Assembly: GCA_910576555.1 (NCBI GenBank)
Contig: CAJTIY010000007.1
Span: forward strand, 1 to 64,000
Direction of reading: 5' to 3'
Length of the DNA stretch: 64,000 nt
DNA from: an uncultured Alistipes sp.
GTDB taxonomy: Bacteria; Bacteroidota; Bacteroidia; Bacteroidales; Rikenellaceae
In this document: positions 1-7,536 of the stretch, in pieces
Layout: the number at the start of each line of letters is the position of its first letter
Position numbering within the stretch: the first letter of the stretch is position 1
The notes under the pieces: model-generated
Databases searched by the model: none
What the model was told of the DNA's origin: nothing
The model's input: only the letters and a program-made list of their open reading frames with translations
Program-made: the position numbers and the translations under genes

Positions 1-74
<74 letters not shown>

Positions 75-288
75 AAAATGTTTTGTTTTAAATCTTTCGC
101 TCTAATCTCAAAGGTATTGTTTGAAATCACTCTCTTGCGAGAGTGGATAAAACTAATAGCTGCTCAATTACTTCAAAGAACGCTGTTCGATATATCGCTA
201 TAAAGAACAATTTCTTTCCGTTTTGCCGGATCGGCCTTGCAGCCTCTCCTTCGTTCTGCCCTGCTGACTTTCAGCAGAAAAGCGGTTG

Positions 289-320
289 CAAAGGTAAATC
301 AAATTTTTCAAACCGCCAAA
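289..320 (-). promoter_or_regulatory. rrn promoter P1 (closest to 16S)
   Basis: On the minus strand TACCTTTG (289-296) matches the Bacteroidota -7 element TAnnTTTG. TTTG at 317-320 is the -33 element, with a 20-bp spacer. The expected start near 283 gives an rRNA leader of about 200 nt. Confidence 0.8.
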
Positions 321-400
321 TATTTTCGAAAGTTTTTTTCAAAAATTTTCAGAACCTCGATCGCCTCGCGTCAGACATTGTTTCTTATTCGAAGCGGGTG

Positions 401-431
401 CAAAGGTAATTCAAATTTCTGAAACTCCAAA
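401..431 (-). promoter_or_regulatory. rrn promoter P2
   Basis: Minus-strand TACCTTTG at 401-408 with TTTG at 428-431, spacer 19 bp. The surrounding bases (GCGGGTGCAAAGGTAA on the plus strand) repeat those of P1 and P3, so the promoters look like a tandem duplication. Confidence 0.8.
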
Positions 432-509
432 ACTTTTCAGAACTTTTTTCAAAACTTTTTAAGAACCTTTTTCGTCGTTTCAAGCGATGTTTCTTACTTG
501 AAGCGGGTG

Positions 510-542
510 CAAAGATAAGGCTTTTTTAAAATAACTTCCAAA
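510..542 (-). promoter_or_regulatory. rrn promoter P3 (distal)
   Basis: Minus-strand TATCTTTG at 510-517 with TTTG at 539-542, spacer 21 bp. It is the third copy of the GCGGGTGCAAAG context, about 110 bp from P2. The interval 75-627 otherwise holds only A/T-rich leader and spacer sequence. Confidence 0.75.
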
Positions 543-627
543 TAAATCGGACATTTTTTTCACAACGCTTCACTCCGGTTTTTCGCATTCGATTCGTTTA
601 CAGTATTTTAGTTATCGCATTTTTTTC

Positions 628-635
628 TATCTTTG
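628..635 (+). promoter_or_regulatory. -7 element upstream of the papain-like lipoprotein gene
   Basis: TATCTTTG matches TAnnTTTG. The start of transcription would fall near 641, leaving about 19 nt before ATG 660. A clear -33 TTTG is not visible. Confidence 0.55.
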
Positions 636-659
636 CAGCGTATCACAAACACCGTTACG

Positions 660-1289
660 ATGCGCATACTAATATATATAGGTATACTTCTGCAAGCGGC
701 CGCATGCACTACCCCTGCGCCCGAATTGCAAACGGGCGATCTGATTGCCTTTGCAGGCGAAAAAAGCCGTATGAACGATGCCATAACCAGTGCTACGGGC
801 GGAAAAGATCACCTCGATTATTCGCATATTGGGATTGCGATCGTGCAAAATCGAGTCGATTCCGTACTCGAAGCGACCTCCGAGGGCGGTGTTAGGATGA
901 CATCGCTCGCCGATTTTCTCGCCCGGGCCGCACGAATAGAGGGTCGTCCCGCGGCAATAGCCCTGCGTTTACGCGATACTACGGGTGTGGCCAGAGCGGT
1001 CGAACGGGCCAGAAAACTGCTCGGAAGCCCTTACGACTACTCGTTCCACCCGGACAACGGACGCTATTACTGCAGCGAACTGGTGTGGGAAACCTATCTG
1101 ACAAGGGACGGATCGCCGATTTTTCCGACTCGGCCTATGAACTTCCGCGCAGCGGACGGCACGATGCCCGCCTTCTGGATCGAGCTCTTCGACCGCCTCG
1201 GCGAGTCCATACCGGAAGGCTTACCCGGAACCAACCCCAATGATATGGCCCGCGATCCGCAGCTGAAGTGCATCGGACGCTACTATTGA
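660..1289 (+). CDS. YiiX-like permuted papain fold lipoprotein
   Basis: A 209-residue secreted protein of the YiiX/permuted NlpC-P60 papain-like superfamily, whose members are thiol hydrolases or amidases acting on cell-wall or lipid substrates. An N-terminal hydrophobic stretch ends in a lipobox (LLQAAAC, Cys16), so it should be a lipoprotein. His56 in DYSHIGIA and Cys138 in RYYCSELV are in the order typical of the permuted family (His before Cys). The ATG at 660 is preferred over an upstream in-frame TTG at 633 because that TTG lies inside the -7 element. It stands alone, divergent from the rRNA promoters. The substrate is unknown. Confidence 0.8.
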   Translation: MRILIYIGILLQAAACTTPAPELQTGDLIAFAGEKSRMNDAITSATGGKDHLDYSHIGIAIVQNRVDSVLEATSEGGVRMTSLADFLARAARIEGRPAAIALRLRDTTGVARAVERARKLLGSPYDYSFHPDNGRYYCSELVWETYLTRDGSPIFPTRPMNFRAADGTMPAFWIELFDRLGESIPEGLPGTNPNDMARDPQLKCIGRYY

Positions 1290-1490
1290 TCCTCTTGCCC
1301 CTCGCCCCTAGCCGATGGCAGGAAATGCTGCCGCTACGGAAGTGGCTCCGCCCAACCCCGCTCGATCGACTTCGAGCACCGCTCGGCCGAAACCGATAAG
1401 GAACACGACCCGACAAAGGCTATCGAAACACGACCCGGACGGTTCATAATATACTGTTCGGACCTGTTTTCAAGCCATAAGGCCCAAAAC

Positions 1491-1519
1491 TTGTGGGGGG
1501 GGGAATTTTTATATCTTTG
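1491..1519 (+). promoter_or_regulatory. Promoter with a G9 tract in its spacer
   Basis: TTG (1491-1493) and TATCTTTG (1512-1519) form a Bacteroidota-type promoter with an 18-bp spacer. Nine consecutive G (1495-1503) fill half of the spacer. Adding or losing one G by slippage would move the spacer towards or away from the usual 19-21 bp. Confidence 0.6.
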
Positions 1520-1524
1520 CAACA

Positions 1525-1597
1525 GAACATCCGACGAAGATCGTGACGCAACTAATATTCTTCTTCGGGAGCGCCCGGCTGTCGGCCGGGCGTTTTT
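1525..1597 (+). ncRNA. Candidate small RNA, about 73 nt
   Basis: A short transcription unit is bounded by the promoter at 1491-1519 and a T-tailed hairpin at 1572-1597. There is no credible ORF inside. The RNA can form a first stem between CCGACGAAGA (1531-1540) and TCTTCTTCGG (1559-1568), 9 of 10 pairs, with an 18-nt loop, followed by the terminator hairpin. No known RNA family is recognised. Its 3' end meets the stop codon of the convergent dehydrogenase gene. The start site is estimated from promoter geometry. Read-through from the upstream lipoprotein gene into this terminator is an alternative use of the hairpin. Confidence 0.5.
1572..1597 (+). terminator. Rho-independent terminator of the small RNA
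   Basis: An 8-bp perfect stem, CGCCCGGC (1572-1579) with GCCGGGCG (1585-1592), a 5-nt loop, then TTTTT (1593-1597). The T-run is only on the plus-strand side. Confidence 0.8.
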
Positions 1598-2646
1598 CAT
1601 TCGGCTATGCCTTTAACGGTTATCGCTACCTTGATCACTCCGTCGCGGCGGTTTTCGAAGAGGTCGTATGCCTCGGCGATGCGGCCGAGCGGATAGCGGT
1701 GCGTGATGAGCGGCGTGGTGTCGATCTCACCCGCCTCGATCAGGCGGAGGATCTCGGCGCAGTCGCAGCCGTCCACGCCGCCCGTCTTGAAGGTGAGGTT
1801 CTTGCCGTACATGTCGGGCAGCGGCAGCACCTGCGGCCGGTCGTAGAGCGCCACGACGGTGACCGTCGCGTTGGGTCGGGCGCACTCCCACGCCAGACGA
1901 AACGTATCCTCCGCACCAGCCACCTCCAGCACGACATCGGCGCCGCCGTGATCGCTGTTCGCGAGGACCGCCTCACGACACGTTTCGGGTGCGACCGTCA
2001 GGACCTCGGGATAGTGTTCCCGCACGAATTGCCGCCGTTCGGGCGACTGTTCGCAGACGATGATTCGCTTCGGGCGCTTCAACCTTGCGCAAAGCAGCGT
2101 GCAGATACCCGTCGGTCCGGCACCGATAATCAGGACCGTGTCGTCGGGTGCGATCTCCGAAATCTTCGACGCCCAATAGCCCGTGGCCAGAATATCGCCG
2201 ACGAACAGCGCCTGCTCGTCGCTCACCGTATCGGGAATGCGGTTCAGTCCCTGATCGGCATGCGGCACGCGGACATACTCCGCCTGTCCGCCGTCGATGC
2301 GGCAGCCCAGCGCCCAACCTCCGTCGGGATCGGTGCAGTTATTCACGAAACCATGCTTGCAGAAGAAGCATTCGCCGCAGAAGGTCTCGACGTTGACCGT
2401 CACGCGGTCGCCGACCTGTACGCCGCGCACCTCCGCTCCGACCGCCTCGACGATGCCGACCAGCTCGTGCCCGACGGTGATGCCCTCGACGGCGCGCGGC
2501 ACGCTGCCGTGTTTGATATGCAGGTCGCTGGTGCAGATACTCGCGAGCGTCACGCGCACGATGGCATCGCGCGGTTCTTGTAAAACGGGTTTCGGCTTGT
2601 CGAGCAGTCCGAACCGGCCGTGTTCGATATAGGTATAGGCTTTCAT
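1597..2646 (-). CDS. Zinc-dependent alcohol dehydrogenase (MDR family)
   Basis: A 349-residue medium-chain dehydrogenase/reductase, probably oxidising a secondary alcohol or polyol with NAD(P). Catalytic zinc ligands are visible as Cys38 (ASICTSDLH) and His60-Glu61 (VGHE). The structural zinc loop has Cys90, Cys93, Cys96 and Cys104. The Rossmann nucleotide site is IIGAGPTG near residue 175. Length is normal for the family. It is a single gene with its own -7 element at 2669-2676. Its stop codon touches the small-RNA terminator coming from the other side. The substrate cannot be told from sequence. Confidence 0.9.
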   Translation of the reverse strand: MKAYTYIEHGRFGLLDKPKPVLQEPRDAIVRVTLASICTSDLHIKHGSVPRAVEGITVGHELVGIVEAVGAEVRGVQVGDRVTVNVETFCGECFFCKHGFVNNCTDPDGGWALGCRIDGGQAEYVRVPHADQGLNRIPDTVSDEQALFVGDILATGYWASKISEIAPDDTVLIIGAGPTGICTLLCARLKRPKRIIVCEQSPERRQFVREHYPEVLTVAPETCREAVLANSDHGGADVVLEVAGAEDTFRLAWECARPNATVTVVALYDRPQVLPLPDMYGKNLTFKTGGVDGCDCAEILRLIEAGEIDTTPLITHRYPLGRIAEAYDLFENRRDGVIKVAITVKGIAE

Positions 2647-2668
2647 CGGTAATAAAGGATCGATACCG

Positions 2669-2676
2669 CAAATTTA
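2669..2676 (-). promoter_or_regulatory. -7 element of the alcohol dehydrogenase gene
   Basis: Minus-strand TAAATTTG matches TAnnTTTG, 23 bases upstream of the ATG at 2646. The leader would therefore be short. Confidence 0.65.
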
Positions 2677-2702
2677 GGAATTTCCGATCGATTGCACCAA
2701 AC

Positions 2703-2734
2703 GAAAACGATCCGCCCCCAAAGGAGCGGATCGT
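2703..2734 (-). terminator. Terminator of the fimbrillin-like gene
   Basis: On the minus strand ACGATCCGC pairs with GCGGATCGT (plus-strand 2726-2734 and 2707-2715), followed by TTTCGTTT. It lies 22 bases past the stop codon of the lipoprotein gene. Confidence 0.75.
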
Positions 2735-2756
2735 CGTCGATGACTATTACTAATTA

Positions 2757-4082
2757 TCAGAACGCAGCTACGGCGCGTACCAATTTTGCAGTCTGCGAAG
2801 CGGGCAGATCCGATGCGAACTCGCCGTCAGCGCCCAAGTAGTAGATCGAAGCCTTACGTCCGTAGTTGGTCGAGGACCAGTAAGCCTCCTCCTTCAGCAT
2901 CGTCCAACCCGCGGCAGTCACGTTCTCGAGTGCGGGCCACATGTTGTTGATGACCTCCAGCTCGTCGTGTGCCGGGAGATACCACTTGCCGGTAGCGTCG
3001 TACTCGCGGGCAGCCTTGAATGCGGGATAAGCATCGAGCTGACCGGCATTGACCACAACCTCCATGTTCGCCATACCGTTGGCCATGTTGATCACACCGA
3101 GCGGCGAAGCAGTGGGACCCCACAGCATCGTAGCGCCGCTGTTGGCATCGGTCAGTGCGACGATCTTACCCGAGCGGCCGGTCTCGTCCACCTGGAATAC
3201 GATACCCTTCATGCCCTTGCCGTTGTCGTAGAGCTCACCTACGGCGTAGGTCTTGTTGGACAGCGTCCACTCGGCACCGATGTTGGTGATCTTACCGGCC
3301 GAAATGTTGAATACGCTCGACGAAACCTTCTTCACGGCTACGGCGCCCGTAACACGGTCCGTGGTGTTGATCAGCACGTCGAGACCGTTGTAGGTGCCGG
3401 CGGGAACCACCATGTAGAACTCCGTGTTGGTCGTCGTCAGCACGACGTTGCAGTTGAGCGTCAGCGTGCTGGTACCCGAGCAGTTCAGCGAAAGATTGCC
3501 GCCCTCGTTGGTCAGCGTAGCCGTACCTGCCAGCGCCTGCGAATAGGACTGGAGCACGATCGAGTTCACCACGATACGGCCGGCCTCCGCAGCGTTGAGC
3601 TTGATGGAGACGACACCGCACAGGTTCTGGAACGCGAGGTTCTTGCGATCCGAACCCACGGCAGCCGCAGGGTTGGTGTTCGTCGAGAAGTTGGCAGCGC
3701 TCTGGTAGTTCTGCGTTGCGGGCAGCTCCACCTGACCGATGCCGGTCACCATCGAATAGGGATAGAACGCGTATACGTCGGCATCGGCATTGACACCCTC
3801 CTTCTCGTTCGCCGTACGGAACTTCGCGGTGCCGGTACCTGCGCCCTCGAAGAGCGTGTATTCGTAAACCGACGATGCGCCCTCGTTCCAAGCGGCTACG
3901 GCGTCGCCTACCGACCAGAGCACCTTGCCGCCCTCGCCGAGCGTCGTACGGGTCGTACCCAGCGTTGCGCCGAGTTCGGTTACGATGCCGCCGTTGTTCT
4001 CCTCGGCAGCGATGTTATCGTCGTTCGAGCAGCCGGAGATCATCGTCGCCAGAGCTGCGATTCCAAGAATATATTTTCTCAT
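2757..4082 (-). CDS. Fimbrillin-like surface lipoprotein
   Basis: A 441-residue exported lipoprotein. The start at 4082 puts MRKYILGIAALATMISGC at the N-terminus, a clear signal peptide with lipobox Cys18; an upstream in-frame ATG (4121) would bury it. The N-terminal half has the fimbrillin pattern (VLWSVGDAVAAWN, then a strand-rich segment around DVYAFYPYS) known from FimA/Mfa-type pilins and related lipoproteins. The last 100 residues (GKWYLPAHDELEVINNMW ... YWSSTNYGR ... LVRAVAAF) look like the Lcl/DUF1566-type C-terminal domain often fused to such proteins. It probably sits on the cell surface; whether it polymerises is unknown. It is cotranscribed with the 47-aa ORF just upstream. Confidence 0.75.
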   Translation of the reverse strand: MRKYILGIAALATMISGCSNDDNIAAEENNGGIVTELGATLGTTRTTLGEGGKVLWSVGDAVAAWNEGASSVYEYTLFEGAGTGTAKFRTANEKEGVNADADVYAFYPYSMVTGIGQVELPATQNYQSAANFSTNTNPAAAVGSDRKNLAFQNLCGVVSIKLNAAEAGRIVVNSIVLQSYSQALAGTATLTNEGGNLSLNCSGTSTLTLNCNVVLTTTNTEFYMVVPAGTYNGLDVLINTTDRVTGAVAVKKVSSSVFNISAGKITNIGAEWTLSNKTYAVGELYDNGKGMKGIVFQVDETGRSGKIVALTDANSGATMLWGPTASPLGVINMANGMANMEVVVNAGQLDAYPAFKAAREYDATGKWYLPAHDELEVINNMWPALENVTAAGWTMLKEEAYWSSTNYGRKASIYYLGADGEFASDLPASQTAKLVRAVAAF

Positions 4083-4111
4083 AGTTGCTTTGATGTTTCG
4101 TGCTTCGTAAT

Positions 4112-4255
4112 TTATTCCCAATCGCCTTCCTGATCCTCGTATCCGAAATCTTCATGGCTACCCCCCGTCGAATTGGCAAATCCTGCTTCCACGGTCACTT
4201 CGAGCATTTCAATTGCAGGAGCATCGTACAGCTCCGATGTTCTTTTAAAAAACAT
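4112..4255 (-). CDS. 47-aa leader protein upstream of the fimbrillin-like gene
   Basis: A small ORF starting MFFKRTSELYDAPAIEML and continuing to an acidic tail (EDFGYEDQEGDWE). It has no signal peptide. Short proteins with a 'Y.AP.IE..E...E.GFA.S' pattern are common in front of exported lipoprotein and fimbrillin genes in Bacteroidales, and the function is not known. It ends 29 bases before the start of the fimbrillin gene. The promoter at 4308-4339 lies directly upstream, which supports translation as the first gene of the transcript. Confidence 0.65.
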   Translation of the reverse strand: MFFKRTSELYDAPAIEMLEVTVEAGFANSTGGSHEDFGYEDQEGDWE

Positions 4256-4307
4256 AAACGTTTGAAGTTAAAGATTTAACAATGATATTCTGTTCACAAT
4301 TATGCGG

Positions 4308-4339
4308 CAAAGGTATACATTTCCATCCAATCGCACAAA
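4308..4339 (-). promoter_or_regulatory. Promoter of the leader ORF and fimbrillin operon
   Basis: Minus-strand TACCTTTG (4308-4315) with TTTG (4336-4339) and a 20-bp spacer. The leader to ATG 4255 is about 45 nt. Confidence 0.8.
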
Positions 4340-4449
4340 TAAAAATCAGAAAATCTTAAAAAACTTTATTATTATTTTCATCCGTCCGAACCGCCTAAAA
4401 AAAAAGACGTTACGGACACCGCGGCGGAAATGCGCTGCAAGGCGGTTTT

Positions 4450-5115
4450 TCAGGCGACACGGTCCACCGAGACCTCAGGAAATCCGCACAGGATCTTCAT
4501 GTAACCCTCGGGATCGACACCCCGCTTCGACCGCACGACGAGCGTCGCCCGAAAGAACTCTTCGCCGCCTTCGCGCAGCGGTTCGACTTCGTAGGTGATC
4601 GTCTCGAATCCGGCGGCATGGAGCGCCTCGAAGGCCGCATCGACCGTCTCCCGCGCAGGCGCCGAGAAAACGATCATGATCCGGCGTCGCCCCAGATCGC
4701 CGAAGAAGAGCGTCAGCGCCTCGAGTCCGAACAGCGTCAGCAGCGTAGCCACGGCCGCGATGCCGTACATGCCCGTACCGGCCGCAAGACCGATTCCGGC
4801 CGTCGCCCACAGGCTCGCCGCCGTGGTCAGGCCGCGGACGAGCTGCCGTCGGACGATGATCGTTCCGGCACCGATGAATCCGATGCCGCTGACGACCTGC
4901 GCAGCGATCCGTCCCGGATCGAACCGTACGTCTTCGTGCTCCGCAGCGAAGCCCGCAAGGCCGTATTGCGACACGATCATCATCAGCGCCGCACCGAGCG
5001 ATACGAGGAAATGGGTCCGGAAGCCCGCGTCCTTGACGCGATACTCCCGATCGAGCCCGATCACGGCGCCGCATGCACCTGCCGCGCAAAGGCGCAGAAT
5101 CAGAACCCACTCCAT
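4450..5115 (-). CDS. MgtC/SapB family membrane protein
   Basis: A 221-residue protein. The N-terminal 135 residues form four to five hydrophobic segments with the family motifs GAVIGLDREYR, FRTHFLVSLGAAL and GIGFIGAGTIIV; a soluble ACT-like C-terminal domain of about 80 residues follows. MgtC proteins affect the F-type ATPase and growth at low magnesium in some pathogens; most gut homologues have no assigned role. Single gene, divergent from rpmI. A run of nine T on the minus strand near 4398-4406 follows it, but no good hairpin precedes that run. Confidence 0.88.
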   Translation of the reverse strand: MEWVLILRLCAAGACGAVIGLDREYRVKDAGFRTHFLVSLGAALMMIVSQYGLAGFAAEHEDVRFDPGRIAAQVVSGIGFIGAGTIIVRRQLVRGLTTAASLWATAGIGLAAGTGMYGIAAVATLLTLFGLEALTLFFGDLGRRRIMIVFSAPARETVDAAFEALHAAGFETITYEVEPLREGGEEFFRATLVVRSKRGVDPEGYMKILCGFPEVSVDRVA

Positions 5116-5212
5116 CCGTTTCGACGTTTGCCGCTACGCGTATCAAATATGGTGCAAAACCGGCCGACGAACCGTAAATCGCACGAAAACCGCAACTTTT
5201 TCACGATTCGAA

Positions 5213-5242
5213 TTGCCGAAAGCGTTTTTTTTCGTATTTTTG
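5213..5242 (+). promoter_or_regulatory. Promoter of rpmI-rplT
   Basis: TTG at 5213-5215 and TATTTTTG at 5235-5242 with a 19-bp spacer, giving a leader of about 30 nt before ATG 5277. Confidence 0.75.
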
Positions 5243-5276
5243 CGGGCTATGTTTAACTAATTAACGTTTTACGACA

Positions 5277-5471
5277 ATGCCGAAAATGAAAACCAATGCC
5301 GCGGCGAAGAAGCGTTTTACCTTCACCGGCACAGGAAAGATCAAGCGCAAACACGCTTATCACAGTCACATCCTGACCAAAAAGACGACGAAACAGAAGC
5401 GCAACCTCTGCTATTCGGGTACCGTTTCTGCGGCCGACGAGGCCAAAATCAAGAATCTGCTGGTCAAATAA
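5277..5471 (+). CDS. rpmI: Ribosomal protein bL35
   Basis: A 64-residue very basic protein of the large ribosomal subunit. It begins MPKMKTNAAAKKRFTFTGTG and contains the KRKHAYHSHILTKKTTKQKR block typical of bL35. It is followed by rplT after an unusually long 139-base spacer. In many bacteria infC precedes rpmI. Here a strong promoter and the MgtC gene lie upstream instead, so infC is elsewhere. Confidence 0.97.
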   Translation: MPKMKTNAAAKKRFTFTGTGKIKRKHAYHSHILTKKTTKQKRNLCYSGTVSAADEAKIKNLLVK

Positions 5472-5610
5472 GACCTGCGGATCGACGTTTTCCGTATATA
5501 TTATAAATAGGTATATCGGGAACGACCACCCATTTTTTCAACCGGAGTGAATCAGCCCCGAAGAACGCGGGAGAACCGCGTCGCTGTCAGCTCTCAAAAA
5601 ACTTCAGATT

Positions 5611-5955
5611 ATGCCACGTTCAGTCAATGCTGTTGCGTCCCGCGCAAGAAGAAAGAAAGTTTTGAAACTCGCCAAGGGTAACTTTGGTTCAAGGGGAAAC
5701 GTATGGACCGTTGCGAAAAATACGGTCGAAAAGGGCTTGTGCTACGCTTATGCGCACCGCCAGCTCAAGAAGCGGACGTTCCGTTCGCTGTGGATCACGC
5801 GTATCAACGCTGCAGTCCGCGCGCAGGGAATGACCTACTCGCAATTCATCGGCAAGATCAACGCCAAAGGCATCGTCCTCAACCGTAAGGTAATGGCCGA
5901 TCTGGCGATGAACGAACCGAAAGCATTCGAAGCAATCGTAAACGCCGTTAAGTAA
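5611..5955 (+). CDS. rplT: Ribosomal protein bL20
   Basis: A 114-residue basic protein of the large subunit, needed early in 50S assembly. It shows the family N-terminus MPRSVNAVASRARRKKVLKL and the C-terminal NRKVMADLAMNEPKAFEAIV segment. It is the second gene of the rpmI-rplT pair. A strong terminator starts 24 bases after its stop. The 139-base spacer in front could carry control by bL20 itself, as known in other phyla, but no matching structure was identified by eye. Confidence 0.97.
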   Translation: MPRSVNAVASRARRKKVLKLAKGNFGSRGNVWTVAKNTVEKGLCYAYAHRQLKKRTFRSLWITRINAAVRAQGMTYSQFIGKINAKGIVLNRKVMADLAMNEPKAFEAIVNAVK

Positions 5956-5979
5956 ACTCCTTCGGGAGAAAACATCAGC

Positions 5980-6009
5980 AGCGGACGCCCTATGGTGTCC
6001 GCTTTTTTT
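5980..6009 (+). terminator. Terminator of rpmI-rplT
   Basis: AGCGGACGCC (5980-5989) pairs with GGTGTCCGCT (5994-6003), one G-T pair, 4-nt loop, followed by a run of T to 6009. Confidence 0.9.
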
Positions 6010-6246
6010 CGTATCTTGCAAACGCATTCGCCCGCGACACCGGCCCCGGGCGGCAGCCGCGACGCACCGCGCCCGCAGAAAACCGCCGCCGCAACGCCTT
6101 TGAGCCGTCGGAGCGGGCGCCCGGTCGTCCTACGGGGCGGCGGAGCGGGCGACGCTGCGGCGGACAGCCTCCCCGCAGCGGGAAGAGACAGCGCACGGGA
6201 TGCCGCGCACCGACGCCGGCGGTACCGTGCGCATCAGAGATCGCAT

Positions 6247-7461
6247 ATGGAACAGTGGAAGAAAAGTTTCGCCCTCATCTGGAGCGGCCAGTTCGTCTCG
6301 ATCCTTTCGAGTTCGGTCGTAGGCTACGCCGTGATCTTCTGGATGAGTCTCGAAACCGGCTCGGCCGAGGTGCTGGCCACGGCCGCGATTGCGGGCATGC
6401 TGCCCCAGTCGCTGCTGGGACCGCTCGTCGGCGTCTACATCGACCGCTGGGACCGCAAGCGGACGATGATCGCCGCCGACACCTTCATCGCGCTCTGCAC
6501 GCTCGCCCTCGCCCTGCTGTTCCTCTTCGACGCGGCCCGTACGGTGCACATCTACCTGCTGCTGGCCTGCCGCTCGGCGGGTGCGGCCTTCCACACCCCG
6601 GCGATGCAGGCCTCCGTCCCGCTGCTGGCCCCCGAAACGCAACTCACGCGCATCGCGGGCATCAACCAGATGATCCGCTCCGTGTCGGACATCGCCTCCC
6701 CCGCGCTCGGGGCGCTGCTCCTCGGCATCACGTCGCTCGGCAACATCCTGCTGCTCGACGTGGCGGGCGCTGCCGTGGCCTGCACGACACTGCTCTTCGT
6801 GCGCATTCCCCGGCCCCGACGCACGACGCGACACCCGGGTCTGTGGCGCGAATTCCGCGAAGGTTTCGGCGCCATGCACGCCGTGCCGGGCATGGGCGGC
6901 TTCTTCGCACTGGCGCTCGCCGTCTGGTTCTTCATCATGCCGATCGGGGTGCTGTTCCCGCTCATGACGCTCCGCCACTTCGGCGGCGGTGCCTACGAAA
7001 TGAGCTTCATCGAGATCATCTGGGGCGGCGGCGCCCTTCTCGGCGGCGCGATCATGGGGCTGCGCAACTACGACGTCAGCCGCATCGTGCTGATCGATAC
7101 GATGTATCTGGTCGTGGGAGGTTCGTTCCTGCTCTCGGGCCTGCTTCCCCCCTCGGCATTCTGCTGGTTCGCCCTCTTCACGGCGGCCGCCGGCGTGTCG
7201 AGCAGCGTCTACAACGCCTCGTTCATCGCCGTGGTGCAGAGCCGCATCGGCAGCGAACTCCTCGGCCGGGTCATGTCGCTCTACTACAGCATGGCACTCC
7301 TCCCATCGGCGATCGGTCTCGCTGCCACGGGTTTTCTCGCCGACCGGATCGGCCTCACCAACGCCTTCGTGGGGGCCGGCGCCGTCATCTGCCTGCTGGG
7401 CACGATCGGCTTCCTCTCCCCGGCGATCCGCCGGCTCGATCCCCCGCGTCGCAGCGTCTGA
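6247..7461 (+). CDS. MFS transporter, macrolide-exporter-like (MFS_3)
   Basis: A 404-residue membrane protein with about 12 hydrophobic segments. MEQWKKSFALIWSGQFVS at the start and the cytoplasmic-loop motif DRWDRKRTMI (about residue 69) are typical of the MefA/TetV-like MFS_3 group, which exports drugs or other small molecules by proton antiport. The ATG at 6247 is chosen because the frame upstream reads through the rplT terminator into non-protein-like Arg/Pro/Gly sequence. The 237-base interval before it (6010-6246) holds only a weak -7-like TATCTTGC at 6012. The substrate is unknown. Confidence 0.85.
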   Translation: MEQWKKSFALIWSGQFVSILSSSVVGYAVIFWMSLETGSAEVLATAAIAGMLPQSLLGPLVGVYIDRWDRKRTMIAADTFIALCTLALALLFLFDAARTVHIYLLLACRSAGAAFHTPAMQASVPLLAPETQLTRIAGINQMIRSVSDIASPALGALLLGITSLGNILLLDVAGAAVACTTLLFVRIPRPRRTTRHPGLWREFREGFGAMHAVPGMGGFFALALAVWFFIMPIGVLFPLMTLRHFGGGAYEMSFIEIIWGGGALLGGAIMGLRNYDVSRIVLIDTMYLVVGGSFLLSGLLPPSAFCWFALFTAAAGVSSSVYNASFIAVVQSRIGSELLGRVMSLYYSMALLPSAIGLAATGFLADRIGLTNAFVGAGAVICLLGTIGFLSPAIRRLDPPRRSV

Positions 7462-7482
7462 CTACCCGCGCCATCGAACGAA

Positions 7483-7517
7483 AGCGGACCCCGCATCGAT
7501 GCGAGGTCCGCTTTTTC
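7483..7517 (+). terminator. Terminator after the MFS gene
   Basis: AGCGGACC (7483-7490) pairs with GGTCCGCT (7505-7512), followed by TTTT. It separates the MFS gene from the convergent lipoprotein gene. The T-run is on the plus-strand side only. Confidence 0.8.
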
Positions 7518-7536
7518 GTCGAATCATCGTGAGAAC

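Noticed and set aside
1543..2583. Long plus-strand frame antisense to the alcohol dehydrogenase
   Set aside because: It is the mirror of a clear MDR enzyme with zinc and Rossmann motifs. The translation is rich in Arg and Asp/Val and has no family features.
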